A stretch of DNA of 64,000 bases. It comes from Paenibacillus sp. RC67 (GTDB lineage Bacteria > Bacillota > Bacilli > Paenibacillales > NBRC-103111). The notes beneath the pieces are model-generated. The model was given only the letters and a program-made list of their open reading frames with translations, searched no databases and was not told the DNA's origin. The DNA lies in contig NZ_CP125098.1 of assembly GCF_030020805.1 (NCBI RefSeq), positions 1,654,001 through 1,718,000 of the forward strand, in the 5' to 3' direction. Below are positions 8,278-17,500 of the stretch, piece after piece; position 1 is the stretch's first letter; each line of letters starts with the position of its first letter. Both the position numbers and the translations under genes were made by a program.

Positions 8278-9444
8278 TTATGCCGGTTCCGAGACATTCT
8301 TTTTACGAAGAGAAAACGATAGTACCGCAATGGCCAAGGCGGCAGTTATGATGCAGCTAGCAATCCATGGATGGTAAAAAACCGTAGATGTAGTATTAAC
8401 AACAATGCCTCCCGCACTTGCACCTATGGCTATACCTAAATGAAGTATCGAAGTATTCAATCCGAGAACCAGATTGGACGATTGAGGAGCCTGTTGAATA
8501 AAATAGGTCTGAATGGCTGGAACCATCATCGACATTGCGATCATCCAAACGATGATTAGGAGGATTCCGACCATTAACGAAGAATGAAATATAGGAAGCA
8601 GTGCCAGAGAAGCAGCTAGAACCGTCAAACAGATTGAAATCATTCGAACGGTACCCCAATGATCAACTCCGAATCCTCCGATCCGAGAACCAATTACGCC
8701 CGCAATACCTAGCGCAAACATCATGAGGCTAATAGACGATACCTGCATATGAAGAATGTCCAATAAAAATGGGGTTAAATAAGTATTCATAAGCGAGCAG
8801 CTTGTAGTCATAAACAAGGAGAGAATCAGCCCACTTACAATAACCGGATTACCAAATACATTGAACTGCTGTCGAAAAGGGATCGGGATGTCCCCGGCAA
8901 TCTGCGGAAGTAACCGGGCCATTCCAAGCAGAACTAATAAGCTGACTACCGCAAGAACGGCAAAGATCGCCTGCCAGCTCCACCATTCAGCAATCATAAC
9001 GCCTATAGGAACTCCCAGTACCATGGCGCTGCTTATACCGAGCGCTATCATACCGATGGCGCTGCCTGTTTTTTCAGGGGGAACCAGCTTGGCAATCGAG
9101 CTAAATGCAACGACGGTATACACGCCTGCACTTAGTCCCAGAATAATTCTTGAACTAATTAAGAAAGCATAATCGGAGCTTGCAAAAGAAATCAGGGAAC
9201 CTATGATAAATACACCTAATGAGCTTATCAATACCGTTTTACGTTTAATGAGGGAAGTTACTGCTACTACAACAGGAGTTCCAACAGCAAAAGCAAGAGA
9301 AAAAATAGTGATTAATTGCCCGGCCAAAGCTATAGAAATGTTGAGATCCCTGGCAATGGCAGGCAATATCCCGACGACGATTAATTCTGCGGTACCTGTA
9401 ACGAAAGCCCCTAAAGCAAGAAGATAAATATATAAACGATTCAT
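8278..9444 (-). CDS. MFS transporter, DHA1 (AraJ/YdhP-like) efflux family
   Basis: The 388-residue protein has about 12 membrane segments and the opening typical of AraJ/YdhP-type exporters (FVTGTAELIVVGILPAIARDL, then AGQLITIFSLAFAVGTP). Members export sugars, chloramphenicol-like drugs or unidentified compounds. The ATG at 9444 has an AAAGGA site upstream. The divergent HxlR-type regulator next door is a common arrangement for stress- or drug-inducible efflux and is the likely controller. It is a paralogue of the MFS gene at 36191-37381. Confidence 0.85.
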   Translation of the reverse strand: MNRLYIYLLALGAFVTGTAELIVVGILPAIARDLNISIALAGQLITIFSLAFAVGTPVVVAVTSLIKRKTVLISSLGVFIIGSLISFASSDYAFLISSRIILGLSAGVYTVVAFSSIAKLVPPEKTGSAIGMIALGISSAMVLGVPIGVMIAEWWSWQAIFAVLAVVSLLVLLGMARLLPQIAGDIPIPFRQQFNVFGNPVIVSGLILSLFMTTSCSLMNTYLTPFLLDILHMQVSSISLMMFALGIAGVIGSRIGGFGVDHWGTVRMISICLTVLAASLALLPIFHSSLMVGILLIIVWMIAMSMMVPAIQTYFIQQAPQSSNLVLGLNTSILHLGIAIGASAGGIVVNTTSTVFYHPWIASCIITAALAIAVLSFSLRKKNVSEPA

Positions 9445-9548
9445 TTGTTATCATTCCTTTCTACGGATCTCTCCTTAAAGCGAACGGGTGCAGCAGGATG
9501 GCTAGCTCATGCCTGATCAGCCGTTTAACTTCTATGTTGATCCCTTGA

Positions 9549-9575
9549 TTGACATTATAAGGAGGTCAGTATAAT
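9549..9575 (+). promoter_or_regulatory. Promoter of the HxlR-type regulator gene
   Basis: TTGACA (9549-9554) and TATAAT (9570-9575) are 15 bp apart; TAATAA at 9572 gives 17 bp. A loose TGAC/GTCA dyad spans the spacer and could be the operator of the HxlR protein. Confidence 0.55.
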
Positions 9576-9653
9576 AATGAAAGAAGGCAAAGTATTTGGA
9601 TATTGTCCTGATAAATGGACTAACTAACTAATTGTAAGTGAGGTGCTCTTCGG

Positions 9654-9986
9654 ATGGAACCTTTACAAGATAACGAACCTGCTGGCTCCAACATATGCGA
9701 GGTGCTTCGGATTCTTGGTGCCAAATGGGCCTTTCTAATCATTGCGGAGCTGCATAAAGGTCCAAGAAGATTTAAACAATTGCAAAGAGATGTAGCTATC
9801 GTTAAAACCCAGTCACTGACGGATACGCTGCGCCATTTGGAACAAACCGGGGTCGTACGACGTGAAGTTTTCCCTACTGTGCCGGTGACTGTGGAGTATT
9901 CTCTAACAGAAAAGGGGATTGACTTCCGGGCAGCCTTAAAGGAGATGGATAAATGGGTGGTGAAATGGGGTAACCAACAGCCATAA
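9654..9986 (+). CDS. HxlR-family winged-helix regulator
   Basis: The 110-residue protein is a full-length HxlR/MarR-like DNA-binding protein. It shows the family opening ICEVLRILGAKWAFLIIAEL (about residues 13-32), the recognition region RRFKQLQRDVAIVKTQSLTDTL and the wing EYSLTEKG. It has one cysteine (Cys14), near the position of the redox-active cysteine in YodB/HypR-type members, so thiol-stress sensing is possible but only inferred. A GAGGTG site precedes the ATG. It is divergent from the MFS exporter gene and probably represses it. Confidence 0.88.
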   Translation: MEPLQDNEPAGSNICEVLRILGAKWAFLIIAELHKGPRRFKQLQRDVAIVKTQSLTDTLRHLEQTGVVRREVFPTVPVTVEYSLTEKGIDFRAALKEMDKWVVKWGNQQP

Positions 9987-10033
9987 TAAAACCAGCCGCT
10001 CTTCAAGAGAGTCGGCTGGCTGCTTGGGACGGT

Positions 10034-10063
10034 GCTTGCGCTATAGTTGCAAGGGCCTTTTTT
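10034..10063 (+). terminator. Terminator downstream of the HxlR gene
   Basis: CTTGC-GCTATAGTT-GCAAG followed by GGCC and a TTTTTT run. A second hairpin, CAGCCG/CGGCTG at 9993-10019, precedes it without a T-run. Confidence 0.5.
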
Positions 10064-10146
10064 GTGTGGTCTTAGCTCGCATAGTTTACATTTTCAATGA
10101 AATGGGTAGAACGAACAAAATTTGTCTAGGATATGGAGAGCGATTC

Positions 10147-10198
10147 AAAAAAAGCCTCCAGACGGCTTTCCTAGGGAAAGGTGTCTACAGGCTTTTTT
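10147..10198. terminator. Bidirectional terminator
   Basis: A long imperfect stem with flanking A and T runs (AAAAAAGCCT ... AGGCTTTTTT, inner CTTTCC/GGAAAG) ends the minus-strand UPF0173 gene. Confidence 0.85.
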
Positions 10199-10207
10199 GA
10201 TTTGAGC

Positions 10208-10900
10208 TTATAAAGTAATATGCTCTCCAGGATGCATAACAGTTCCTTGAATTCCGCGGCTTTTCAGCATTTCCACGAAGTTGGCCCCGTCCTGTTGAAT
10301 CAGCTCGAAGGTATTGTAGTGCACAGGAACGACCTGCTTGGCCTGCAGCCACTCGGCTGCTACAGCAGCATCCTCTGGTCCCATGGTGAACAGGTCCCCG
10401 ATCGGAAGGAATGCCAAGTCAATGGAATTGCGCTCTCCGATCAGCTTCATATCCAGGAACAGGTTCGTATCTCCTGCATGCAATATCGTGTGGCCGTTCC
10501 AGCGAATAATAAAGCCGGCTGGCATTCCAGCATAAATGATTTCCTGCTTATTGTGATCAATGATACCGGAGCTATGGAAGGCTTGGACCATTTGCAGTTC
10601 TGCAAAGCCTAGCGATAGGCGGCCTCCGATATTCATATCTCTAGCTTTCACGCCCTGCCAGCTCAGATAGGTAGCAAGCTCATGGATGGCGATCAATGTA
10701 GCGTCGTTTGCTTTGGCAATTTCTACAGCATTCTGAATATGATCGGCGTGAGCATGAGTGAGCAATACATGCTGAACACGAATCGATTCCGGCTTGACGA
10801 TAGCCGAAGGGTTATCGGTGAGGAACGGATCGATGATAAGGGAATGCTCTCCGTCAGACAGCTGAACGCAGGAATGGCCATGATATTCCACTTTTAACAT
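10208..10900 (-). CDS. UPF0173 metal-dependent hydrolase (YtkL-like, MBL fold)
   Basis: The 230-residue cytosolic protein has the metallo-beta-lactamase fold: HAHADH at residues 49-54 for the two-metal site, LHAGDTNLF near residue 135 and VPVHYNTF near 195. Length and start (MLKVEYHGHSCVQLS) match the UPF0173 family widespread in Firmicutes, whose substrate is not established. A GAGGTG site precedes the ATG. It appears monocistronic. Confidence 0.9.
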   Translation of the reverse strand: MLKVEYHGHSCVQLSDGEHSLIIDPFLTDNPSAIVKPESIRVQHVLLTHAHADHIQNAVEIAKANDATLIAIHELATYLSWQGVKARDMNIGGRLSLGFAELQMVQAFHSSGIIDHNKQEIIYAGMPAGFIIRWNGHTILHAGDTNLFLDMKLIGERNSIDLAFLPIGDLFTMGPEDAAVAAEWLQAKQVVPVHYNTFELIQQDGANFVEMLKSRGIQGTVMHPGEHITL

Positions 10901-10963
10901 AACGGCACCTCTTGGTTATTATTTTGATCTTATGTTTTATTATAATAGACCCATGAACAGCAT

Positions 10964-11770
10964 TCAAACAGGGGGGCCGACTCCTTCAACATCAGCCTGC
11001 ATGCCATCGCCTCCTACCGAATCCCGATAAGCGCCTGGAGTCATGCCGACCTGCTGCTTGAAGACGAGGGCAAAGTGTTTAGGGCTCTGGTAGCCGGACA
11101 GCCGAGCTACGTTGTATACCTTCAAATGAGTGCGGGACAATAAATACTTGGCCCTTTCCATCCGGACGTCGGTAATATAATCGGATAAATTTTGGCCGGT
11201 TTCACCTTTGAACAGATGGCTGAGGTAGGCAGGGTGCAGATCAATGAAGTCGGCGATCATCTTGAGGCTCAGATCGTCCTCGGGATGAGCGGTAATGTAT
11301 TCCTTTACGGTTCGAATGGTAAAGTTATGATTTCCTTTAAAGACAGAGGCGGCCGGATCCTCATTTCCGTCTTCCTTAGAATCCATGCCGTGCATTTTAT
11401 TAAGCTTACCGAGAATTTTCTCCAATGCCGTCAAAAAGGCCCGCCGATTGATCGGCTTCAGTAAATAGTCGGTTACCTCACAGCGAATCGCTTGCTGGGC
11501 ATAATGAAAGTCCTGATAGCCGCTGATGATCATGATAGGGAGCTCCGCATAGCGCTTGCGGACTTCTTGTATAAAAGAGAGTCCATCCATCTCGCGCATG
11601 CGAATATCCGTAATGATCAGATCAGGCATCCCGCTGCCTAAGTAAGCTAACGCTTCTTTACCGTTAACCGCTTCCATTGTGACGGTAAAGTCACTGGATA
11701 ACTGCTCAATGAGTCGTTTGATCCCTTCACGAATTAACTGCTCATCCTCCACTAGCAGCACTTTGTACAT
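10964..11770 (-). CDS. AraC-type response regulator (YesN-like)
   Basis: The 268-residue protein has a receiver domain (residues 1-120; acidic pocket E8/D9, phospho-acceptor D55 in TDIRM, conserved Lys in LLKPIN) and a C-terminal AraC helix-turn-helix (about 160-260, LKMIADFIDLHPAYLSHLFK). The ATG at 11770 is 8 nt after AAAGGAG; an in-frame TTG at 11788 overlaps that site. It overlaps the end of the sensor-kinase gene by 29 bp, so the two are translated from one message. The likely target is the divergent sugar-binding-protein gene. Confidence 0.9.
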   Translation of the reverse strand: MYKVLLVEDEQLIREGIKRLIEQLSSDFTVTMEAVNGKEALAYLGSGMPDLIITDIRMREMDGLSFIQEVRKRYAELPIMIISGYQDFHYAQQAIRCEVTDYLLKPINRRAFLTALEKILGKLNKMHGMDSKEDGNEDPAASVFKGNHNFTIRTVKEYITAHPEDDLSLKMIADFIDLHPAYLSHLFKGETGQNLSDYITDVRMERAKYLLSRTHLKVYNVARLSGYQSPKHFALVFKQQVGMTPGAYRDSVGGDGMQADVEGVGPPV

Positions 11771-13559
11771 AGTCCTCGCTCCTTTCAATTACTGGAATAG
11801 AGACTGTAATAGACACGCCCTGCCCTGGGCTTCCGTCGATAAGCAATCCGTACTGCTCTCCGAACATAAGGACCAATCGTTGATTCATATTACGCAAAGC
11901 CAATCCGTTCGTCGATTCCTCCTCTGGACCCGGAGTGGAGATCTTCTGCTGCAGCGCTTCAATCTCATCTTCGGTAAGCCCCTTGCCATTATCCGTCACG
12001 GTTAGCAGAAGCTCATCTTCGAAACGCGCCGCGGAGATCCAGATCGTACCTGGTCGGTCAATTCCATCGATACCGTGGTAAATGGCATTTTCTACCAACG
12101 GTTGCAGCAGCAGCTTGGGAACGTAGAGAGGAAGCAGCGCTTCATCTACCTGAAAAACGGCATTAAGATGGTCACCGTACCGGAGCTGCTGAATGCTCAC
12201 ATACGAAGCGATGGAGGCGATTTCATCCTCCAACAAAACGAGCCGACTATATGTACCGATAGAATGACGGAGAAGCTGACCAAGCGATGACACCATATCG
12301 GAGATCTCAAATGCTTCTCTTCGAATGGCCATCATATTAATGGATTCCAAGGTATTGTATAAAAAATGGGGATTCATCTGTGTCAGCAGGACGGATAGCT
12401 GTGCTTCCTTTTCCTTCAACCTGACGACATATACCTCATTTACAAGGCGATCGATTTCCTCCGACATCCGGTTAAAGCCGCTGCTAAGCTGCCCAATCTC
12501 GTCCTGAGAATGAATCGTCATTTGCTGCTTCAGCTTCCCCTTCTCGACCAAATGCATTTTCTCCTTCATCTCAATGAGCGGGCGGCTCAGCTTATAGGAG
12601 AACCATATAGCGGCACCGCATGCAGCAGCCAAACAGACAATCAGAGTAAGCAGCGTAAATCGTCGGAATTGCTCAGTCTCTTGATGGAGCGATGATACCG
12701 GGATAAAGCTGATGACTTTCAAACCGGAAAAAGAAGAGCGATCAACGATTGTCAAAAAGGAGGCCCCCGGTATACGGCTGCTAACAATCCCATTTTCATT
12801 AGGCAGACCCGATTGCAGCAGAAGGGACTTGGTCTGGTCATTCAAATGCTCGTTATTTTGTTCATAGAACAGCTCGTTGTTCTCGTTAAGCACCATCAGA
12901 TTGCCGATTTGGGCAAATCGGTAATTTTCCGAAATATTTTGGAACACGTCCAGTCTAAAGTCGATTTTCACCAAGCCCTTGACCTGCTTTGAGCCCGGTT
13001 CCCGAATTAATCGTGCAGCGGCAATATAAGGCCCTGATTTGGAATCCTCCAATAGGTAGTCCGGTCGATGCTGAGGGATGAGCACCCATTCTCCGTTGCC
13101 TTGCTGAACTTTATCATACCAAGGCTCGTGATCCCAACGAATGGAGGGTCGGACCAGATAAGGATCCATACTGGAAAAGAGACTCCCGTTATTGCATATG
13201 ATTTGAACGCCTCTTATTTCGGAGTAGTAGGAGGTTGTGCCGGCGATAGCGTGAAACATTTGACTGCGCTCTTCAAGAGTAGGTGCTGCTGGAGAGAGCT
13301 GCGGGTCGCTGTATTTATCCAGGATATTGCGGACCTCGGTATTGTATAAGGGAAGAAGCGATAAATTTTGCATCTGCTCCTTGAGTGTTTGATCCATACT
13401 TCGGTTAATTTGGCTTAAAATTTGAACCGTATAGTCAACGGTCTTGCGTTCCACGGATGAGGAAAAGTCTATGTAGGTAATAATTCCTTGGGCTATGAGC
13501 GGGATGGCTATCAATAAAATGAACATAAGTACAATTTTTTTTCTTAACGTCATCGACAT
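11742..13559 (-). CDS. Sensor histidine kinase (YesM-like)
   Basis: The 605-residue membrane kinase has an N-terminal membrane segment (about 8-28), an extracellular Cache-like sensor, a second segment (about 285-310), HAMP (about 310-365), the His_kinase motif NPHFLYNTLESI (phospho-acceptor His near 393) and a HATPase domain (ENAIYHGIDG, DNGKGL). This is the YesM class that senses extracellular sugars, often with a binding protein. It is the first gene of the operon with the response regulator and is divergent from an orphan sugar-binding lipoprotein, which may be its co-sensor. The binding site before ATG 13559 is weak (AAAGGA). Confidence 0.9.
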   Translation of the reverse strand: MSMTLRKKIVLMFILLIAIPLIAQGIITYIDFSSSVERKTVDYTVQILSQINRSMDQTLKEQMQNLSLLPLYNTEVRNILDKYSDPQLSPAAPTLEERSQMFHAIAGTTSYYSEIRGVQIICNNGSLFSSMDPYLVRPSIRWDHEPWYDKVQQGNGEWVLIPQHRPDYLLEDSKSGPYIAAARLIREPGSKQVKGLVKIDFRLDVFQNISENYRFAQIGNLMVLNENNELFYEQNNEHLNDQTKSLLLQSGLPNENGIVSSRIPGASFLTIVDRSSFSGLKVISFIPVSSLHQETEQFRRFTLLTLIVCLAAACGAAIWFSYKLSRPLIEMKEKMHLVEKGKLKQQMTIHSQDEIGQLSSGFNRMSEEIDRLVNEVYVVRLKEKEAQLSVLLTQMNPHFLYNTLESINMMAIRREAFEISDMVSSLGQLLRHSIGTYSRLVLLEDEIASIASYVSIQQLRYGDHLNAVFQVDEALLPLYVPKLLLQPLVENAIYHGIDGIDRPGTIWISAARFEDELLLTVTDNGKGLTEDEIEALQQKISTPGPEEESTNGLALRNMNQRLVLMFGEQYGLLIDGSPGQGVSITVSIPVIERSEDYVQSAASGG

Positions 13560-13643
13560 AGGCAGCAGTCCTTTTTTGTACTGTAACTCGCAGAGGCGCG
13601 ATCCGCCGCTGTTGAATTTCTATTTTATCATAAAAGGTTTCGC

Positions 13644-13678
13644 GGAAAGGCTCCTACCTTAACATTTAGTACCTTTCC
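13644..13678. promoter_or_regulatory. Imperfect palindrome between kinase and binding-protein genes
   Basis: GGAAAGG (13644-13650) and CCTTTCC (13672-13678) are inverted with additional TACC/GTA complementarity. Its place between divergent genes suggests an operator, for example of the response regulator. Confidence 0.35.
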
Positions 13679-13753
13679 TTAAGGATAGAGGGTTTCTATC
13701 CATAATGGATTTCCCTATAATGATGGAAACCGAAGCAATGAAGGAAGATGGAT

Positions 13754-15073
13754 ATGAAAATAAGGATGAGTACTAGAGCTACCGCCGTTATTCTTATCAC
13801 GGTCCTTCTAGCAGTTGGCTGCAATAACAATAAATTTGCTTTGCAGGGAGGCTCTGAAACGCCACCTAAGACGAAGACGGAGCTGACTTTTTATTATCCG
13901 ATCGATGTCGGAGGCCCGGTGACGGCAACCCTGGAAGGCATGGTGGAGCAGTTCATGAAGGAGTATCCGGATATTCGCGTAAAGCCTATTTACATGGGCA
14001 ACTACAACGATGCAACAATCAAAACGCAAGCATCCGTATTAGGAAACAATCCGCCGGATGTAGCCGTGCTTCCTTCCACGCAGCTATTCACCTTGCTTGA
14101 TATGAATGCCATAGTTTCATTGGATCCGTTTATAGCCAAAGAGGGCGGAACCGCATACTTGTCGGATTTCTATGAGCCTTTCCTCGTGAATTCCCAGACG
14201 GGAGGCCATACCTACAGCATTCCCTTTCAACGCAGCACTGTGCTGCTGTACTATAACGCAGATGCATTTCGTGAAGCGGGACTTGATCCCTCTAAGCCTC
14301 CGGAGACATGGGACGACTTGAGACGTGTCGCCAAGCAACTGACCACCGATAAGCGGTGGGGGATTGAAATACCTTCCTCGGGAAGCACGAACTCTACGTG
14401 GATGTTTCAAATGCTTGCTTTGCAGAACGGGGGTATGCTGATGTCTCCCGACGGTAAGCAGGTATATTTCGATACTCCCGAAAATGCGGGTGCACTGGAG
14501 TATTGGCTTCGTCTTTCCAGAGAACAGCATGTGATGCCGATACATCCGCTTAATTGGGCAGCAGTTCCAGCCGATTTTTTAAGCGGCAAAACAGCTATGA
14601 TGTACTATACTTCCGGGAATTTGACCAACATGAGAAAGACGGCCTCATTTCCTTTTCACGTTGCCTTCCCACCGAAGAGCAGGCGTTTCGCCACTCCAAC
14701 CGGAGGCGGCAACTTCTATATATTCAAAGGAACGAGCGAAGAGCGGCATAAGGCGTCATGGATCTTTGTACGCTGGATGACGGAGCCAGAGAGGGTAGCT
14801 CAATGGAGCATGGACACCGGCTATGTTGCCGTTCGCAAATCCGCTTATGATACGGACAGGATGAAAAGTTACACACAGCAATATCCCGCCGCGCTCGTCG
14901 CAAGAGATCAGCTCGTCTATGCAGACGAGGAGCTGTCTACACACAATAACGAAAAAGTGATAAGAGTGCTGGAAGAGGCGATTCAGGAGGCTTTATCTGG
15001 CAGAAAGTCCCCAGCCGAAGCCCTTAAGCAAGCCCAAAACGAAGCGGATAAGGAGCTGCAGCCATTCCAATAG
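13754..15073 (+). CDS. Sugar ABC transporter substrate-binding lipoprotein (family 1, UgpB-like), orphan
   Basis: The 439-residue protein starts with a lipoprotein signal ending LLAVGC (lipidated Cys near residue 21), so it is anchored outside the membrane. The body matches family-1 solute-binding proteins: ELTFYYPIDVGGPVTATLEG, NPPDVAVLPSTQLF and PFQRSTVLLYYNADAFREAG. No permease or ATPase gene lies nearby, so it either works with a distant transporter or acts as the ligand-binding partner of the divergent YesM-type kinase. I chose the second ATG (13754), 7 nt after AAGGAA; an ATG two codons earlier is less well spaced. A TATAAT at 13716 may be its -10. Confidence 0.85.
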   Translation: MKIRMSTRATAVILITVLLAVGCNNNKFALQGGSETPPKTKTELTFYYPIDVGGPVTATLEGMVEQFMKEYPDIRVKPIYMGNYNDATIKTQASVLGNNPPDVAVLPSTQLFTLLDMNAIVSLDPFIAKEGGTAYLSDFYEPFLVNSQTGGHTYSIPFQRSTVLLYYNADAFREAGLDPSKPPETWDDLRRVAKQLTTDKRWGIEIPSSGSTNSTWMFQMLALQNGGMLMSPDGKQVYFDTPENAGALEYWLRLSREQHVMPIHPLNWAAVPADFLSGKTAMMYYTSGNLTNMRKTASFPFHVAFPPKSRRFATPTGGGNFYIFKGTSEERHKASWIFVRWMTEPERVAQWSMDTGYVAVRKSAYDTDRMKSYTQQYPAALVARDQLVYADEELSTHNNEKVIRVLEEAIQEALSGRKSPAEALKQAQNEADKELQPFQ

Positions 15074-15126
15074 AGTACTCGCACGGCGATTTAGGGTAAT
15101 AAGAAGGATGACAGGAGGCTGAATCG

Positions 15127-15786
15127 ATGGAATATGATTATTTAATACGCGTTATTATTGCCGGCATTTGCGGAGCATTCATAGGATACGAACGCAAAAA
15201 CCGAATGAAAGAAGCGGGAATTCGAACTCATTTCGTTGTTGCAATCGGAGCATCTCTCATGATGTGCATCTCCAAGTATGGCTTTCAGGATCAGATAGGA
15301 TGGGAGAACCTCGTGGTTGACCCTTCCCGTATCGCTGCGCAAATCGTTAGCGGAGTAGGCTTCCTTGGAGCAGGTATGATCTTTATGCATAAGCATACGG
15401 TTAAAGGATTGACGACCGCAGCAGGCATTTGGGCAACAGCAGGTATTGGCATGGCGATTGGTTCGGGTATGTACTTAATGGGAGCCGGGGCGACAATTAT
15501 TATTATTTTGGCGCAAATCATTTTGCATCGCCGATTCAATTGGTTGGCTTCGCCGAAGACGGAGCAGGTCACCATGCAAATTTCGAACATACCCGGATGT
15601 ATGGAAGGCATTCAGCAAATGCTGAAGCAAAAAAATATTACAGTGTTGAGTCTACAGGTTGAAGAGCATTCGGACGATATGATTCACTTGGTCATGCTGG
15701 TGCGACTTCCAGGCGCTTATGGCGTTGAAGATTTCCTTACGTTCATACAAGAAAACCGGATCGTCAAATCGATCGAAATTCATTAG
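15127..15786 (+). CDS. MgtC/SapB-family membrane protein
   Basis: The 219-residue protein has about four or five N-terminal membrane segments with the family signature: GAFIGYERKNRMKEAGIRTH, RIAAQIVSGVGFLGAGMIF and VKGLTTAAGIWATAGIGMA. A roughly 75-residue cytosolic C-terminal domain (MQISNIPGCMEGIQQML onward) looks ACT-like. MgtC relatives are tied to Mg2+ limitation and modulation of F-type ATP synthase in pathogens; the role here is unknown. An AGGAGG site precedes the ATG. It lies 53 bp after the binding-protein gene and may be co-transcribed. Confidence 0.85.
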   Translation: MEYDYLIRVIIAGICGAFIGYERKNRMKEAGIRTHFVVAIGASLMMCISKYGFQDQIGWENLVVDPSRIAAQIVSGVGFLGAGMIFMHKHTVKGLTTAAGIWATAGIGMAIGSGMYLMGAGATIIIILAQIILHRRFNWLASPKTEQVTMQISNIPGCMEGIQQMLKQKNITVLSLQVEEHSDDMIHLVMLVRLPGAYGVEDFLTFIQENRIVKSIEIH

Positions 15787-15795
15787 ATTAACTCA

Positions 15796-15835
15796 AAGAG
15801 ACCGTCCCTGCTATCCTAATAGGGACGGTCTCTTG
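15796..15835. terminator. Bidirectional terminator
   Basis: AAGAGACCGTCCCT / AGGGACGGTCTCTT forms a perfect stem between the convergent mgtC-like and dipeptidase genes. Confidence 0.85.
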
Positions 15836-15846
15836 TTATACATGCA

Positions 15847-17223
15847 TTATTTAGCTGCTGCATGCAGCTCCTGCCAGTATTGGCATAGGGTTGCGATACC
15901 CTTATCGAAATTTTCCAGATGGAAATGCTCGTTAGGCCCGTGCATGTTCTCTCCAGGGAGTCCGAAATCCATCATGACGACAGGAGCGCTCAGTACTCGC
16001 GCGAATACTTCCACGATTGGTATGGAGCCGCCGCTGCGAATATAAACCGGGGCTGTGCCGAATCCAGATTCATATGCCCGTGCAGCCGCTTGGATATAGG
16101 GATGCTCCGGTGAAATATAGAACGGTTTACCGCGGTGAGTTTGCTGAACCTTCACCGTCACGCCTGCCGGTTTGTGCTTTTGGATGTGAGCTTCGATCCG
16201 TTTCATAACCTCGTCAGGCTCTTGGTTATCGACCAGTCTGCAGGAAATTTTGGCTCCAGCCGTTGAGGGAACGATAGGCTTGAGTCCTTCGCCCTGGTAT
16301 CCTCCGTAGATGCCGTTAATTTCGAGCGTTGGGCGGGCTGTTGTCCTCTCAAGGAACGAGAAGCCTTCTTCACCAGTCAGCTCGGGAACTGCCAAATCTT
16401 TGGCTTGCTTAGCGTCATCGAAATGAAGCGCTCGGAATGCGGCGCGTTCGGTTTCGGATAATTCATTGACTCCGTCATAAAAGCCCTCGATCGTAATATG
16501 TCCATTATCTGAACGCATAGAGGAGAGCAGTTGGACTAGTGCAATCGTTGGATTCGCAACACCACCGCCGTACAAGCCGGAGTGCAGGTCGTTCTTCGGC
16601 CCTTGGATGTCGAGCTGAAAGCCGCATAGTCCTCTTAGTCCGTAGCAAATCGAAGGAATACCTTCGTCGTGCATAGGCCCGTCAGAGATAACGATGGCAT
16701 CGGCCTTCAAGCGTTCGGCTTGATTCTCCAGAAAGGCTGGAAGGCTTGGGCTAGCAATTTCTTCTTCCCCTTCGATGCAGAACTTCACATTGACAGGAAG
16801 CTTCCCGCTAGTTTGTAGAAAGGCCTCAACCGTTTTAACGTGAGTGTAGAGCTGCGCCTTATCATCTGTTGCGCCACGGCCATACAGCTTATTGTCACGA
16901 ATAACGGGCTCAAACGGAGGGGTATTCCATTGATCTAAAGGATCGGCAGGCTGTACGTCATAATGACCGTAGATCAGAGCGGTTGGCTGACCGGGTGCAT
17001 GAAGCCAATCCCCATAAACAACAGGATGCCCTGCGGTAGCTAGCACCTCCACATTTTCCAAACCAGCTTTGCGAAGCGCCTCGGCCAACCATTCGGCGGC
17101 TCTTGTCATATCAGGCTTATGCTCCGTACTCGCACTAATGCTTGGAATGCGGACAAATTCCATCACTTCCTCCAAATGGCGGTCCCGATGCTCTGTCAAA
17201 TAAGCTTGCAATGCAGATTCCAT
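15847..17223 (-). CDS. M20-family dipeptidase
   Basis: The 458-residue cytosolic metallopeptidase matches the M20 (ArgE/DapE/carnosinase-like) family. Metal ligands and catalytic residues are visible: H87 and D89 in GHYDVQP, D120 in GRGATDD, and the EGEEEIASPS segment at 151-160. The dimerisation domain starts near GLRGLCGFQLDIQGPKND. A GAGGTG site precedes the ATG at 17223. It would hydrolyse small peptides for amino-acid salvage. There is no operon partner. Confidence 0.9.
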   Translation of the reverse strand: MESALQAYLTEHRDRHLEEVMEFVRIPSISASTEHKPDMTRAAEWLAEALRKAGLENVEVLATAGHPVVYGDWLHAPGQPTALIYGHYDVQPADPLDQWNTPPFEPVIRDNKLYGRGATDDKAQLYTHVKTVEAFLQTSGKLPVNVKFCIEGEEEIASPSLPAFLENQAERLKADAIVISDGPMHDEGIPSICYGLRGLCGFQLDIQGPKNDLHSGLYGGGVANPTIALVQLLSSMRSDNGHITIEGFYDGVNELSETERAAFRALHFDDAKQAKDLAVPELTGEEGFSFLERTTARPTLEINGIYGGYQGEGLKPIVPSTAGAKISCRLVDNQEPDEVMKRIEAHIQKHKPAGVTVKVQQTHRGKPFYISPEHPYIQAAARAYESGFGTAPVYIRSGGSIPIVEVFARVLSAPVVMMDFGLPGENMHGPNEHFHLENFDKGIATLCQYWQELHAAAK

Positions 17224-17500
17224 AAACGATTCACCTCAAAAATTAATAGTTTGGGTTCTTCTGATTGTGTATGTAGTCGTTCCTCTTTCGAAACTTTAAC
17301 AGAGGTTGATTTCAATATATCATAGTTTCTCGTTGAGACCGAATAATGAGGATGGATGTAAGGTGATAGAGCAGGGAAAAACCGGGTTTACGGAACTTGT
17401 CAGATCCGTTATGCTGATCATGAATGCATGGTTATCTTAAGTCTTCAGCAATATTCTGATTACAATCGAAATAAATCGATAAAAGAGGAAGTGAGCTCAA

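Noticed and set aside
9577..9627. A 16-codon frame with an AAGGAGG upstream of the HxlR gene
   Set aside because: Its ATG overlaps the end of the -10 region of the predicted HxlR promoter, so it would not be on the transcript with its binding site.
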